From Cumulibacter manganitolerans (lineage in GTDB: Bacteria > Actinomycetota > Actinomycetes > Mycobacteriales > Antricoccaceae): a DNA stretch of 64,000 nt. The notes beneath the pieces were generated by a model, which made no database searches, was not told the origin of the DNA, and was given only the letters and a program-made list of their open reading frames with translations. Both the position numbers and the translations under genes were made by a program. Each line of letters opens with the position of its first letter. Within the stretch, counting starts at the first letter, position 1. Below, piece by piece: positions 35,025-45,367 of this stretch. The stretch is taken from assembly GCF_009602465.1 (NCBI RefSeq), contig NZ_WBKP01000011.1, positions 29,713 through 93,712 on the forward strand, written 5' to 3'.

Positions 35025-35884
35025 ACGAGGGCGCGCAGCGTCCGCTTCGGCGGCAGGTCGCCGCGGATCACCGCCAGCATGTCCAGCGCCTGCCGGGTCT
35101 CGCGCACGTTGTGCGCGCGGAACACCTGCGCGCCGCGCAGCGCCGAGTAGACCGTCGCGGCCAGCGTGCCGGGCAGCCGCTCGAGCCGGTCGACGCCGAG
35201 CGACTCGCCGATGAAGTCCTTGTTCGACAGCGCCACCAGCACCGGCCAGCCCGTCGCGGCCAGCTCGTCGAGACGGCGCGTGACCTCCAGCGAGTGGTAG
35301 GTGTTCTTCGCGAAGTCGTGGCAGGGGTCGATCAGGATGCCGTCGCGCCGCACCCCGGCGGCGACGGCGCGCTCGGCCAGCCCGGTGACGGTGGCGACGA
35401 CGTCCGCGACGACGTCGTCGTACGCGACGCGGTGCGGGTCGGTGCGTGGCGCGAGGCCGCCCACGTGGGAGCACACCAGCCCCGCGCCGCTGCGGGCTGT
35501 GACGGTGAGGACGTCAGGATCGGCACCGCCCCACGAGTCGTTGACGAGGTCGCAGCCCAGCCCGGTGACCACCTCGGCGACCTCTGCTCGGTAGGTGTCC
35601 ACGCTGATCACGACGTCCGGGAAGGCCGCGCGCAGCGCCTCCACCACCGGCGCGACCCGGTCGATCTCCTCCGCCGCGCTCACCTCGGTGCCCGGGCCGG
35701 CCTTCACCCCGCCGATGTCCACGATGTCGGCGCCCTCGTCGACGACGCGGCGGGCCCGGTCGATCGCCGCGCGCAGCTCGAAGGTCTCGCCGCGGTCGTA
35801 GAACGAGTCGGGGGTGCGGTTGACGATGGCCATCACCAGCAGCGCGTGGTCGTCGTAGTCGTGCCGGCCCAGTCGAAAGCCCAT
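35021..35884 (-). CDS. folP: Dihydropteroate synthase-like protein, FolP2 type
   Basis: This 287-residue TIM-barrel protein resembles dihydropteroate synthase (pABA plus hydroxymethylpterin diphosphate). It has MAIVNRTPDSFYDRG where canonical FolP has MGIVNVTPDSFSDGG, then DIGGVKAGPG and VNDSWGG. These match the mycobacterial FolP2 paralogue (Rv1207), which has been reported to lack normal DHPS activity, so the function is uncertain. The start at 35884 (MGFRLGRHDYDD) is favoured over 35908. It lies between LOG and a DivIVA-like gene, as in mycobacteria, but the glucosyl-3-phosphoglycerate synthase found there is absent. Confidence 0.8.
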   Translation of the reverse strand: MGFRLGRHDYDDHALLVMAIVNRTPDSFYDRGETFELRAAIDRARRVVDEGADIVDIGGVKAGPGTEVSAAEEIDRVAPVVEALRAAFPDVVISVDTYRAEVAEVVTGLGCDLVNDSWGGADPDVLTVTARSGAGLVCSHVGGLAPRTDPHRVAYDDVVADVVATVTGLAERAVAAGVRRDGILIDPCHDFAKNTYHSLEVTRRLDELAATGWPVLVALSNKDFIGESLGVDRLERLPGTLAATVYSALRGAQVFRAHNVRETRQALDMLAVIRGDLPPKRTLRALV

Positions 35885-35906
35885 GCTGCTCCTCGCGTCG
35901 CGTCCC

Positions 35907-36239
35907 ATGAAAGTATCGGTAGCCGTGCTGACCTTCGTGCTGGTGGTTCTCGGGATCGTGGCGGTCGCCGTCGCGCTCTACTTCGCGGCCACCCTGATCT
36001 TCGGCCCCGGCGAGCCGCCGCAGCCGGCCGGCGAGCCGCTCGCGTCCCCGCTGCCCGCGGGCCGGGACCTGCGCGCCGAGGACCTGCGCGCCGCCACCTT
36101 CCCGGTCACCGTCCGCGGCTACCGGATGGCCGACGTCGACGCTCTGCTCGAGCGGCTCGCCGCGCAGCTCGCGGCGCGCGACGACGCCGTCGCGCAGGAC
36201 GACGCGGCCGCGGACGAGGAGCCCCCGCGACAGCCCTGA
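35907..36239 (+). CDS. DivIVA-like domain membrane protein
   Basis: This 110-residue protein has one N-terminal transmembrane helix (about 5-30) and a cytoplasmic part with DLRAATFPVTVRGYRMADVDALLERLAAQL. That resembles the DivIVA N-terminal consensus that binds curved membrane near septa and poles. It occupies the position of mycobacterial Rv1209-like genes. Alternative starts are ATG 35883 and GTG 35922; the one chosen gives the membrane helix without an odd leader. The gap to the divergent folP start is only about 22 bp, so promoters must overlap coding sequence. Confidence 0.65.
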   Translation: MKVSVAVLTFVLVVLGIVAVAVALYFAATLIFGPGEPPQPAGEPLASPLPAGRDLRAEDLRAATFPVTVRGYRMADVDALLERLAAQLAARDDAVAQDDAAADEEPPRQP

Positions 36240-36400
36240 GCGCGCAAAATGCCGACCCCGTAGCGACCCCGATGGGCCGGTGAGGATAATCGATGTAACT
36301 CAGGTCTCACTCGCGGGAGACGTGACCACTAAACCCGAGCCACACAGGCTCTACGACGGCAGATGGTCGGCCACACCGACCGCCTGTGAAGGAGGAGAAC

Positions 36401-36568
36401 ATGGCGGCGATGAAGCCTCGCACCGGTGAGGGACCGCTCGAGGTCACGAAGGAAGGTCGCGGAATCGTCATGCGCGTACCCCTCGAGGGCGGTGGCCGGC
36501 TTGTCGTCGAGATGACCCCCGACGAGGCGCAGGCCCTCTCGGAGGCGCTGAAGGGCATCGTCGACTAG
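36401..36568 (+). CDS. DUF3117 small conserved protein
   Basis: This 55-residue protein has a very strong ribosome site (AAGGAGGAG) six bases before the ATG. The sequence KPRTGEGPLEVTKEGRGIVM is the hallmark of DUF3117, a small protein conserved in actinobacteria (mycobacterial Rv1211 type). It predicts a small beta sheet plus a C-terminal helix (PDEAQALSEALKGIVD). The function is unknown; the strong ribosome site suggests abundant product. The 160-bp 5' gap contains a GGATAAT-like -10 (around 36280) and a short hairpin GGTCGG/CCGACC (36365-36381). Confidence 0.88.
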   Translation: MAAMKPRTGEGPLEVTKEGRGIVMRVPLEGGGRLVVEMTPDEAQALSEALKGIVD

Positions 36569-36584
36569 CTGTCGGCACAGCGAA

Positions 36585-36619
36585 GAAGGGGCGGGTGGCC
36601 GGTGGCCGCCCGCCCCTTC
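36585..36619. terminator. Hairpin between DUF3117 gene and glgA
   Basis: GAAGGGGCGGGTGGCC pairs with GGCCGCCCGCCCCTTC around a GGT loop. It serves two convergent genes. Confidence 0.75.
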
Positions 36620-36629
36620 GCGCGCTCGA

Positions 36630-37799
36630 TCAGCGGCGCGAGGCGCGGACGACGGCCTCGTAGAGCGTGTTCACCTGCTCGGCGATGCGGTCCCAGCCGA
36701 AGTCACCGACGGCGCGCTGCCGTCCGGCCCGGCCGAACTCGTCGCACAGCTGCTCGTCGTTGATCAGCTGGCCGACCGCCCGGGCCAGGCCTGCCTCGAA
36801 CTCCTCGGGCCGCTTCTCGTCGTAGTGCACCAGCAGGCCCGTCTCTCCGTTGAGCACGACCTCCGGGATGCCGCCGACGTCCGAGGCCACCACCGCCGTC
36901 TCGCAGGCCATCGCCTCGAGGTTGACGATGCCGAGTGGTTCGTACACCGAGGGACAGACGAAGACCCGCGCGTGGGTGAGCACCTGGACGACCTGCTCCC
37001 GCGGCAGCATCTCGCTGACCAGGAACACGCCCTCCCGCTGCGCCTCGAGCTCGGCCAGCAGCCGGTCGGTCTCCTCCTTGAGCTCGGGAGTGTCCGCGGC
37101 TCCCGCGAGCAGCACGACCTGGACGCCGGGCTCGAGGAGCTTCGCGGCGTTGAGCAGGTGCGGGACGCCCTTCTGGCGGGTGATCCGGCCGACGAACGTC
37201 ACGTACGGCTTGGTGAGGTCGACGCCGATCCGCTCCAGGACGTCGGTGCCGGGGTCGGGACGGTAGAGCTCGGTGTCGATCCCGTTGTAGATGGTGTGCA
37301 CCTTGTCCGGGTCGACGTCCGGGTAGGCCTCGAGGATGTCGCGGCGCATCCCGTTGCTGACCGCGACGATGGCGTCGGCGGCCTCGTACGCCGTCTTCTC
37401 GACCCAGGACGACAGCCGGTAGCCACCGCCGAGCTGCTCGGCCTTCCAGGGCCGCAGCGGCTCGAGGGAGTGCGCCGAGATCACGTGCGGTACGCCGTAC
37501 AGCAGCTTGCCGAGGTGCCCGGCCAGGTTGGCGTACCAGGTGTGCGAGTGCAGCAGCTCCCGGTCCGCGAGGGCCGCGGTCATCGCGACGTCGGCGGCGA
37601 GCACCTTCAGCGCCGAGTTGGCGTCGGGCGCTCCCGGGACCGCCTCGGGGAAGGTCTCGGCGCCCGGCCGCTCGTCGCCGGTGCAGTAGACCTGCACGTC
37701 GGTGAGCTTGCTCAGCTCGCGGACCAGGAAGTCGACGTGGACGCCCGCTCCGCCGTACACGAACGGGGGGTACTCACGCGTCAGGATGCCAATTCGCAT
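36630..37799 (-). CDS. glgA: GT4 glycogen synthase / alpha-maltose-1-phosphate synthase (GlgA/GlgM)
   Basis: This 389-residue retaining GT-B glucosyltransferase uses ADP-glucose. N-terminal YPPFVYGGAGVHVDFL is typical of the actinobacterial enzyme. The donor site contains VGRITRQKGVPHLLNA (Lys) and VCPSVYEPLGIVNLEAMAC, with the catalytic Glu pair EPLGIVNLE. Its mycobacterial counterpart (Rv1212c, GlgM) makes maltose 1-phosphate for the GlgE pathway rather than only elongating glycogen; the sequence type suggests the same here. It is divergent from glgC over 78 bp, as in mycobacteria. Confidence 0.9.
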   Translation of the reverse strand: MRIGILTREYPPFVYGGAGVHVDFLVRELSKLTDVQVYCTGDERPGAETFPEAVPGAPDANSALKVLAADVAMTAALADRELLHSHTWYANLAGHLGKLLYGVPHVISAHSLEPLRPWKAEQLGGGYRLSSWVEKTAYEAADAIVAVSNGMRRDILEAYPDVDPDKVHTIYNGIDTELYRPDPGTDVLERIGVDLTKPYVTFVGRITRQKGVPHLLNAAKLLEPGVQVVLLAGAADTPELKEETDRLLAELEAQREGVFLVSEMLPREQVVQVLTHARVFVCPSVYEPLGIVNLEAMACETAVVASDVGGIPEVVLNGETGLLVHYDEKRPEEFEAGLARAVGQLINDEQLCDEFGRAGRQRAVGDFGWDRIAEQVNTLYEAVVRASRR

Positions 37800-37877
37800 G
37801 TCCCAGACCCTAACGCCCGGTCACGGTGTTTTCCGAGAGGTCATGCACGGCTCCGGCCCGCACGTTAGGGTCGTGAC

Positions 37878-39098
37878 GTGGTGGCCCAACCGAAAGTCCT
37901 TGGAATCGTGCTCGCCGGCGGCGAGGGCAAGCGTCTGATGCCCTTGACGGCCGACCGGGCGAAACCGGCGGTGCCGTTCGGCGGCTCGTACCGGCTGGTC
38001 GACTTCGTGCTGTCGAACCTCGTCAATGCCGGGTATCACCGGCTGTGCGTGCTGACCCAGTACAAGTCGCACTCGCTGGACCGGCACATCACCCAGACCT
38101 GGCGGATGTCGACGCTGACCGGCAACTACGTCACCCCGGTCCCGGCGCAGCAGCGTCGCGGGCCGCGGTGGTTCACCGGCAGCGCGGACGCGATCTACCA
38201 GTCGATGAACCTGATCCGCGACGAGAAGCCCGACATCGTGGTGGTGTTCGGCGCCGACCACGTCTACCGGATGGACCCGGCGCAGATGGTGGCCCAGCAC
38301 ATCGAGTCCGGCGCGTCGGTCACCGTCGCCGGTATCCGCGTGCCCCGCATGGAGGCGACCGCGTTCGGCGTCATCGACACCGACGAGACCGGCACCCGGA
38401 TCACCCAGTTCCTGGAGAAGCCGGCCGACCCGCCGGGACTGCCCGACGACCCCGACGCGACGTTCGCGTCGATGGGCAACTACGTCTTCACCGCAGACGC
38501 TCTCGTCGACGCCCTGGAGCGGGACGCCGCCGACGAGGCGAGCCTGCACGACATGGGCGGCAACATCATCCCGATGATGACCGCCGACGGTACGGCCTAT
38601 GTGTACGACTTCGCCGACAACGTGATCCCGGGGGCGACCGACCGCGACCGCGGCTACTGGCGCGACGTCGGGACGCTCGACTCGTACTACGACGCGCACA
38701 TGGACCTGGTGTCCGTGCACCCGATCTTCAACCTCTACAACTACGAATGGCCGATCCTGACGTCGGCGACCCAGCGGCCGCCGGCGAAGTTCATCCTGGG
38801 CGGCCTGGCGACCGAGTCCATGGTCGCCGCCGGCGCCATCATCACCGGCGCGACCGTGCGGCAGTCGATCGTCGGCATGGACTGCCGGATCGAGGACGGC
38901 GCGCACGTCGACGGGTCGGTGCTGCTCGACGGCGTGCACATCGGCAAGGGCTCGGTGGTGCGGCGGGCGATCCTCGACAAGAACGTCGTGGTGCGCGACG
39001 GCGTGAACCTCGGCATCGACCTCGAGCGCGACCGCGAGAAGTACCACGTGACCGCCAACGGCATCGTGGTCGTGGGCAAGGACGTCGTGGTCGAGTAG
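37878..39098 (+). CDS. glgC: Glucose-1-phosphate adenylyltransferase GlgC
   Basis: This 406-residue enzyme makes ADP-glucose from ATP and glucose 1-phosphate for glycogen and GlgM. The nucleotide loop is [20 protein letters not shown] (Arg/Lys), with [11 protein letters not shown] and the catalytic Asp in GADHVY. The C-terminal left-handed beta-helix ([15 protein letters not shown]...) assembles tetramers. Two adjacent GTG codons (37878, 37881) can serve as starts. The pairing with glgA on the opposite strand shows coordinated carbon storage. Confidence 0.93.
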   Translation: MVAQPKVLGIVLAGGEGKRLMPLTADRAKPAVPFGGSYRLVDFVLSNLVNAGYHRLCVLTQYKSHSLDRHITQTWRMSTLTGNYVTPVPAQQRRGPRWFTGSADAIYQSMNLIRDEKPDIVVVFGADHVYRMDPAQMVAQHIESGASVTVAGIRVPRMEATAFGVIDTDETGTRITQFLEKPADPPGLPDDPDATFASMGNYVFTADALVDALERDAADEASLHDMGGNIIPMMTADGTAYVYDFADNVIPGATDRDRGYWRDVGTLDSYYDAHMDLVSVHPIFNLYNYEWPILTSATQRPPAKFILGGLATESMVAAGAIITGATVRQSIVGMDCRIEDGAHVDGSVLLDGVHIGKGSVVRRAILDKNVVVRDGVNLGIDLERDREKYHVTANGIVVVGKDVVVE

Positions 39099-39132
39099 CC
39101 CGCGCCGTCCGCCGCGGCGGGGGAGCGGAGCG

Positions 39133-39765
39133 CTACTCCGGGCGGTGGACGGCGGCCAGCAGGCCCTCACCGAGCGGCAGCACCGCGGGGGTGAGGAAGT
39201 CGTGCTCGCGGACCAGCTTGCCCAGGTCGCGCAGCGCGACCGACTCGCCGTCCCGCGCGGACGGGTCGGCGACCCGGTCCTTGTGCAGCGCGTCGTCGAA
39301 CACCACGATGCCGCCGTAGCGCAGTAGCCGCAGCGCCTCGTCCAGCAGCTCGGCGTAGTCGGCCGGATCGGCGTCGATGAACACCAGGTCGTACGCGCCG
39401 TCGGTGAGCCGCGGCAGCACGTTGCGGGCGGCGCCGGTGATGACCCGCGCCCGGGAGGAGGCGATGCCGGCCTCGGTGAAGGCCCGCTTCGCGGCCCGCT
39501 GATGCTCGATCTCGGTGTCGACCGTGGTCAGCACGCCTTCGGGATGCATGCCCTCCAGCAGCCACAGCCCGGACACCCCGGTGCCGGTCCCGACCTCGAC
39601 GACCGCGCGGGCGTCGATCGCCGCCGCGAGCAGCCGCAACGCCGCGCCGGCGCCGGTCGACACCGGCTCGACGCCGAGCTCGTCGGCCCGCTGGCGGGCG
39701 GAGGCGGTGACGGGGTGCTCGGTCACGAAGGACTCGGCGTAGGTGCGGCTCGCGGCGTTGGTCAT
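39133..39765 (-). CDS. Class I SAM-dependent O-methyltransferase
   Basis: This 210-residue O-methyltransferase of the catechol/caffeoyl-CoA type has SAM motif I VVEVGTGTGVSG (55-66), Asp for the ribose in TVDTE, and metal-binding Asp residues in FIDADPADY and FDDALHKD. It corresponds to mycobacterial Rv1220c, which lies next to sigE in the same orientation. The substrate is not known. It is divergent from sigE, sharing a 160-bp upstream region. Confidence 0.87.
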   Translation of the reverse strand: MTNAASRTYAESFVTEHPVTASARQRADELGVEPVSTGAGAALRLLAAAIDARAVVEVGTGTGVSGLWLLEGMHPEGVLTTVDTEIEHQRAAKRAFTEAGIASSRARVITGAARNVLPRLTDGAYDLVFIDADPADYAELLDEALRLLRYGGIVVFDDALHKDRVADPSARDGESVALRDLGKLVREHDFLTPAVLPLGEGLLAAVHRPE

Positions 39766-39927
39766 GTCCCTCAGCCTAGCGAGCGGCCATGGGCAGCCCG
39801 GGCAACGACGCGAGTGGGGTTGCCATCCTATGAGGTTGCTGTGCATCCGATGCTTTGACGGCGCTGGTACGTCTGGTGCGGCACAATTGAGGCCACCAGC
39901 CGCCGTCCGCAAGGAGCAAGCACCCTC

Positions 39928-40512
39928 ATGACCCAGCCGACCGCACCGGCCCCCGTCGCGCACAGCGCCGCCGAAGGGGAGTGGGTAGCACCGTCGTGGG
40001 ACCAGATCGTGCGCGAGCACTCCGCTCGCGTGTACCGCCTCGCCTACCGGCTGTCGGGAAACCAGCAGGACGCCGAGGACCTCACCCAGGAGACGTTCAT
40101 CCGGGTGTTCCGGTCGCTGGCGAGCTACCAGCCCGGCACCTTCGAGGGGTGGATGCACCGCATCACCACCAACCTGTTCCTGGACATGGCGCGGCGCCGC
40201 CAGCGGATCCGCTTCGACAACCTGTCCGACGAGGCCGAGCGGTTGCCCGGCACGCACGCCGACCCGGTGTCGACGTTCGACCACAACAACATCGACGCCG
40301 ACGTGCAGGCCGCGCTGGCCGATCTCCCACCGGACTTTCGGGCGGCCGTCGTACTGTGTGACATCGAAGGTCTGTCGTACGAGGAGATCGCTACGACCTT
40401 GGGAATCAAGCTCGGCACGGTGCGCAGCCGCATCCACCGCGGCCGCCTGCAGCTGCGGGAGGCCCTGGCGCATCGCTCGCCGGACGCGGTCCGAGCAGGA
40501 GGGGCGGAGTGA
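39928..40512 (+). CDS. sigE: ECF sigma factor SigE
   Basis: This 194-residue ECF sigma factor responds to envelope stress. Region 2 ([31 protein letters not shown]) and region 4 ([41 protein letters not shown]) are complete. A 25-residue N-terminal tail precedes region 2. It is coupled to its anti-sigma factor by a GTGA overlap and followed by htrA, as in mycobacteria, where RseA degradation releases SigE. No SigE-type autoregulatory promoter was recognised upstream. Confidence 0.93.
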   Translation: MTQPTAPAPVAHSAAEGEWVAPSWDQIVREHSARVYRLAYRLSGNQQDAEDLTQETFIRVFRSLASYQPGTFEGWMHRITTNLFLDMARRRQRIRFDNLSDEAERLPGTHADPVSTFDHNNIDADVQAALADLPPDFRAAVVLCDIEGLSYEEIATTLGIKLGTVRSRIHRGRLQLREALAHRSPDAVRAGGAE

Positions 40513-41033
40513 AGCATTCGGAGACCCACCTGTCGACGGAGGCGATCTCGGCCTACGTCGACGGTGAGCTGACCGACCCGGCTCGCGGACGGGCCGCCCG
40601 GCACGTCCAGAGCTGCTTCGAGTGCGCCTACGCCGTCGGCGTCCAGCAGCAGGCCAAGGAGTCCCTGCGCCAGGACAACGGCGAGGTTCCGGTGCCCAGC
40701 ACGCTGCTGAGCCGGCTCGGGCAGATCCCGTTCTCGGCAGACCTCGGGCCGGGCTCGCTCGACGAGGTCGGGCTGTACGCCGACGAGGCGGGCCGCTTCC
40801 AGTTCCGCGTCGCGGCTCCCGCCGATTCCCAGGAGACGACGCGAACCACCTTCGCCGGGCGCAAGGGGCGCAGCTTTCGCAGCGGCGCCGCCGCCGTCGC
40901 GCTCGTGAGCGTCGTGGCCACCCCGATCGGCGCCCAGCAGTCCGGGCATGCGGGTGCGCGAGGGCACCAGATGCAGGTCGGCAACGTCCTACCCCGGCAC
41001 ACGGATCAGGCCCAGGCACCGCTGGCCCGCTAG
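40509..41033 (+). CDS. rseA: Zinc-binding anti-sigma factor RseA
   Basis: This 174-residue anti-sigma factor has a ZAS motif HVQSCFECA (His32, Cys36, Cys39) that holds SigE inactive until it is oxidised or degraded. Unlike classical RseA it shows no clear transmembrane helix, which matches the soluble mycobacterial form. The C-terminal half is low-conservation. The GTG start overlaps the sigE stop. Confidence 0.88.
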   Translation: MKHSETHLSTEAISAYVDGELTDPARGRAARHVQSCFECAYAVGVQQQAKESLRQDNGEVPVPSTLLSRLGQIPFSADLGPGSLDEVGLYADEAGRFQFRVAAPADSQETTRTTFAGRKGRSFRSGAAAVALVSVVATPIGAQQSGHAGARGHQMQVGNVLPRHTDQAQAPLAR

Positions 41034-41072
41034 GGTCATCCCTGATCGACCCGCCGAAAAGGACTGTGATTG

Positions 41073-42794
<1,722 letters not shown>

Positions 42795-42938
42795 GCCGCC
42801 CGGCCGACCGCTGGGACCAACCTCACCGGCGCCTGCGGCCAGGCCCGGCGCGGGCCGCTGTTAGATTCGCAGGAAGCCATCTGCGGCGGTGATCAGCGCC
42901 CCCGCACCGCGGAATCCGTCACTGGGAGGACACGCTTC

Positions 42939-44006
42939 ATGCGCAGTGCCAAAGACTTCTTCAAGCCCCTCGCCGTCGGGGCCCCGCAGCCGATCCGCGA
43001 GGTGCCGGCGCGACCGTCGCGCGCCGTCCACTTCTTCGACCCGAGCAACGAGAAGATGGCCGCGAAGATCCCGGCGATGGTCGGCACCGTCGACGTCCTG
43101 CTGGGCAACCTCGAGGACGCCGTGAAGGCCGACAACAAGGAAGCCGCGCGGATGGGCCTGGTGAAGATCGGCAAGAGCGTCGACTTCGGTGAGAACACCC
43201 AGCTGTGGACCCGGCTCAACAGCCTGGACTCCCCGTGGTTCCACGACGACATCACGACCCTGGTCGCGGAGATCGGCGACAAGCTCGACGTCGTCATGAT
43301 CCCCAAGGTCGAGGGCGCCGAGGACATCCACTTCGTCGACCGGCTGCTCGCCCAGCTCGAGGCGAAGGCCGGCCTGAAGAAGCCGCTGCTGGTGCACGCG
43401 ATCCTCGAGACGGCCCGCGGCATGGCCAACGTCGAGGAGATCTGCGCCGCGAGCCCGCGCATGCAGGGGCTCTCGCTCGGCCCGGCCGACCTGGCGGCCG
43501 ACCGCCGCATGAAGACGACGCGGGTCGGCGGCGGGCACCCGGGCTACCTGGTGCGCCAGGACCCGGTCGACGGCAACATCGACGGCGACCGCACCATCTA
43601 CCAGCAGGACCTGTGGCACTACACCATCGCCCGCATGGTCGACGCCTGCGCGATGAACGGGATCTTCCCGTACTACGGGCCGTTCGGTGACATCAAGGAC
43701 ACCGTCGCCTGCGAGGACCAGTTCCGCAACGCCTTCCTGCTGGGCTGCGTCGGCGCCTGGTCGCTGCACCCGGTGCAGATCGAGATCGCCAAGAAGGTGT
43801 TCAGCCCGACGGTCGAGGACGTCGCGCACGCCCGACGCGTGGTCGCCGCCATGGGCGACGGCACCGGAGCGGTCATGCTCGACGGCAAGATGGAGGACGA
43901 CGCCTCCCTCAAGCAGTGCCAGGTGATCGTGAAGCTGGCCGAGCAGCTCGCCGCGCTGGATCCGGAGCTCGCCGCGAAGTACGCCACCGCCGGAGAGGAC
44001 AAGTAG
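42939..44006 (+). CDS. HpcH/HpaI-CitE family aldolase, malyl-CoA lyase-like
   Basis: This 355-residue TIM-barrel lyase of the L-malyl-CoA/beta-methylmalyl-CoA lyase type cleaves CoA-thioester aldols to glyoxylate plus acetyl- or propionyl-Co[16 protein letters not shown] supplies the metal Asp/Glu near the N-terminus. [11 protein letters not shown] and [16 protein letters not shown] are typical, and the C-terminal part binds CoA. GGGAGGA precedes the ATG. It is followed 2 bp after its stop by a CitE-like paralogue. The exact reaction (glyoxylate cycle bypass or ethylmalonyl-CoA pathway) cannot be told from sequence alone. Confidence 0.8.
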   Translation: MRSAKDFFKPLAVGAPQPIREVPARPSRAVHFFDPSNEKMAAKIPAMVGTVDVLLGNLEDAVKADNKEAARMGLVKIGKSVDFGENTQLWTRLNSLDSPWFHDDITTLVAEIGDKLDVVMIPKVEGAEDIHFVDRLLAQLEAKAGLKKPLLVHAILETARGMANVEEICAASPRMQGLSLGPADLAADRRMKTTRVGGGHPGYLVRQDPVDGNIDGDRTIYQQDLWHYTIARMVDACAMNGIFPYYGPFGDIKDTVACEDQFRNAFLLGCVGAWSLHPVQIEIAKKVFSPTVEDVAHARRVVAAMGDGTGAVMLDGKMEDDASLKQCQVIVKLAEQLAALDPELAAKYATAGEDK

Positions 44007-44008
44007 CC

Positions 44009-44887
44009 ATGCCCGAGCAGATCTACCGCCCCCGCCGTTCGGTGCTGTACATGCCCTCGGCCAACGCCCGCGCGCTGGAGAAGGCGAAGGCGCTCCCGGC
44101 CGACGCGATCATCTTCGACCTCGAGGACGCCGTGGCACCGGATGCCAAGGAGGCCGCGCGCGACGCGGCCTGCGCCGCCGTCACCAGCGGCGAGTACGGC
44201 AACCGCGAGCTCACCATCCGGATCAACGGCATGGACACGCAGTGGCACGACGCCGACCTGGCGGCGGCCGCGGCCGCCGGCCCCGACGGGATCGTCGTGC
44301 CCAAGGTCGGCTCGGCCGACGAGGTACGCCGGCTCGTCGCGGCGCTCGAGGCGGCCGGCGCACCGGAGAAGACCAAGCTGTGGGCGATGGTCGAGACGCC
44401 GGCGGCGATGCTGTCCTGCCTCGGGATCGCCACGGCGTCCGACCGGCTCGCCGTGCTCGTGATGGGCACCAACGACCTGGCCAAGGAGCTGCACGCCGCG
44501 CACGTCCCCGGGCGCGCGCCGCTGCTCACCGGCCTGGGCCTGTGCCTGCTCGCCGCGCGCGCGGCGGGCAAGGTCATCCTGGACGGCGTGTACAACGACG
44601 TGAAGGACGCCGACGGCTTCGCGGCCGAGTGCCGGCAGGGCCAGCAGCTCGGCTTCGACGGCAAGACGCTGATCCACCCCAGCCAGGTCGAGCCGTGCAA
44701 CGCGGTGTTCGCGCCGTCGCAGCAGGAGGTCGCCGAGGCCGAGGAGATCGTCCGCGTCTGGGACGAGACGCTCGCCGCCGGCAAGGGCGTCGCCACCGTC
44801 AACGGCCGGATGATCGAGAACCTGCACGTCGACAACGCCCGCCGGGTGCTCGACATCAACGCGGCCATCGCGGGGCTGCAGGCGTAG
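44009..44887 (+). CDS. CitE-like lyase/thioesterase (citrate lyase beta superfamily)
   Basis: This 292-residue paralogue of the preceding gene has RRSVLYMPSANARALEKAK at the N-terminus, FDLEDAVAPDAKEAAR for Mg2+ and VPKVGSADEV. AMVETPAAML carries the conserved Glu, and GKTLIHPSQVEPCN is the CoA-site region. Stand-alone CitE proteins include (3S)-malyl-CoA thioesterase and citramalyl-CoA lyase; the pair here suggests a lyase plus thioesterase acting on the same malyl-CoA-type metabolite. Both genes interrupt the usual htrA-tatB linkage. Confidence 0.8.
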   Translation: MPEQIYRPRRSVLYMPSANARALEKAKALPADAIIFDLEDAVAPDAKEAARDAACAAVTSGEYGNRELTIRINGMDTQWHDADLAAAAAAGPDGIVVPKVGSADEVRRLVAALEAAGAPEKTKLWAMVETPAAMLSCLGIATASDRLAVLVMGTNDLAKELHAAHVPGRAPLLTGLGLCLLAARAAGKVILDGVYNDVKDADGFAAECRQGQQLGFDGKTLIHPSQVEPCNAVFAPSQQEVAEAEEIVRVWDETLAAGKGVATVNGRMIENLHVDNARRVLDINAAIAGLQA

Positions 44888-44896
44888 GCTGGCAGG

Positions 44897-45238
44897 GTGT
44901 TCAGCTCACTCGGGTGGCCGGAGATCGCCGTCCTGATCATCGTGGCCCTGTTCATCTTCGGGCCCGAGCGGCTGCCCGGCGCCGCGAAGCAGGCGGGTGA
45001 GGCGCTGCGCGGCCTGAAGAAGCAGGTCAGCGGCGCGAAGAAGCAGCTCAAGGACGAGTTCGGCGACTCCATGCCCGACTTCGACCGCGACATCCTCAAC
45101 CCCAAGGCGTTCGTGCGCAAGCACCTGTGGGACGACGACGAGGCCGAGGCTCCCGCTCCGCGGCGGGTGGCCGCGACGCCCGCCGTGCAGGCACCGGAGC
45201 CGACCGGCCCGGCGCGGTTCGACTCCGAGGCGACCTGA
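44897..45238 (+). CDS. tatB: Sec-independent (Tat) translocase subunit TatB
   Basis: This 113-residue Tat component has one N-terminal transmembrane helix (about 6-22, LGWPEIAVLIIVALFIFGP), the Pro/Glu hinge FGPERLPG, and a long amphipathic helix (AAKQAGEALRGLKKQ). A variable acidic C-terminus follows. The GTG start is 10 bp after the upstream CDS stop. TatB binds twin-arginine precursors with TatC; tatA and tatC are not in this window. Confidence 0.92.
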   Translation: MFSSLGWPEIAVLIIVALFIFGPERLPGAAKQAGEALRGLKKQVSGAKKQLKDEFGDSMPDFDRDILNPKAFVRKHLWDDDEAEAPAPRRVAATPAVQAPEPTGPARFDSEAT

Positions 45239-45284
45239 GCCGCACGACGGCCCACCTCAGCACTGGCACCGACCTCAGCGCGAC

Positions 45285-45350
45285 ACCGAAAGCGGGCTTC
45301 GACGACGGAAGCGGGGAAGTTTCCCCGCTCTCGCCGACGAAGCCCGCTTC
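45285..45350. repeat. Double-stem palindromic intergenic element, copy 2 (inverted)
   Basis: It matches the reverse complement of 8410-8474: the inner hairpin GCGGGGAA-GT-TTCCCCGC and the outer arms AGCGGGCTTCG and CGAAGCCCGC are the same. It lies between convergent tatB and mrp. Confidence 0.75.
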
Positions 45351-45367
45351 GTCGTTCGTGGGTGGCG

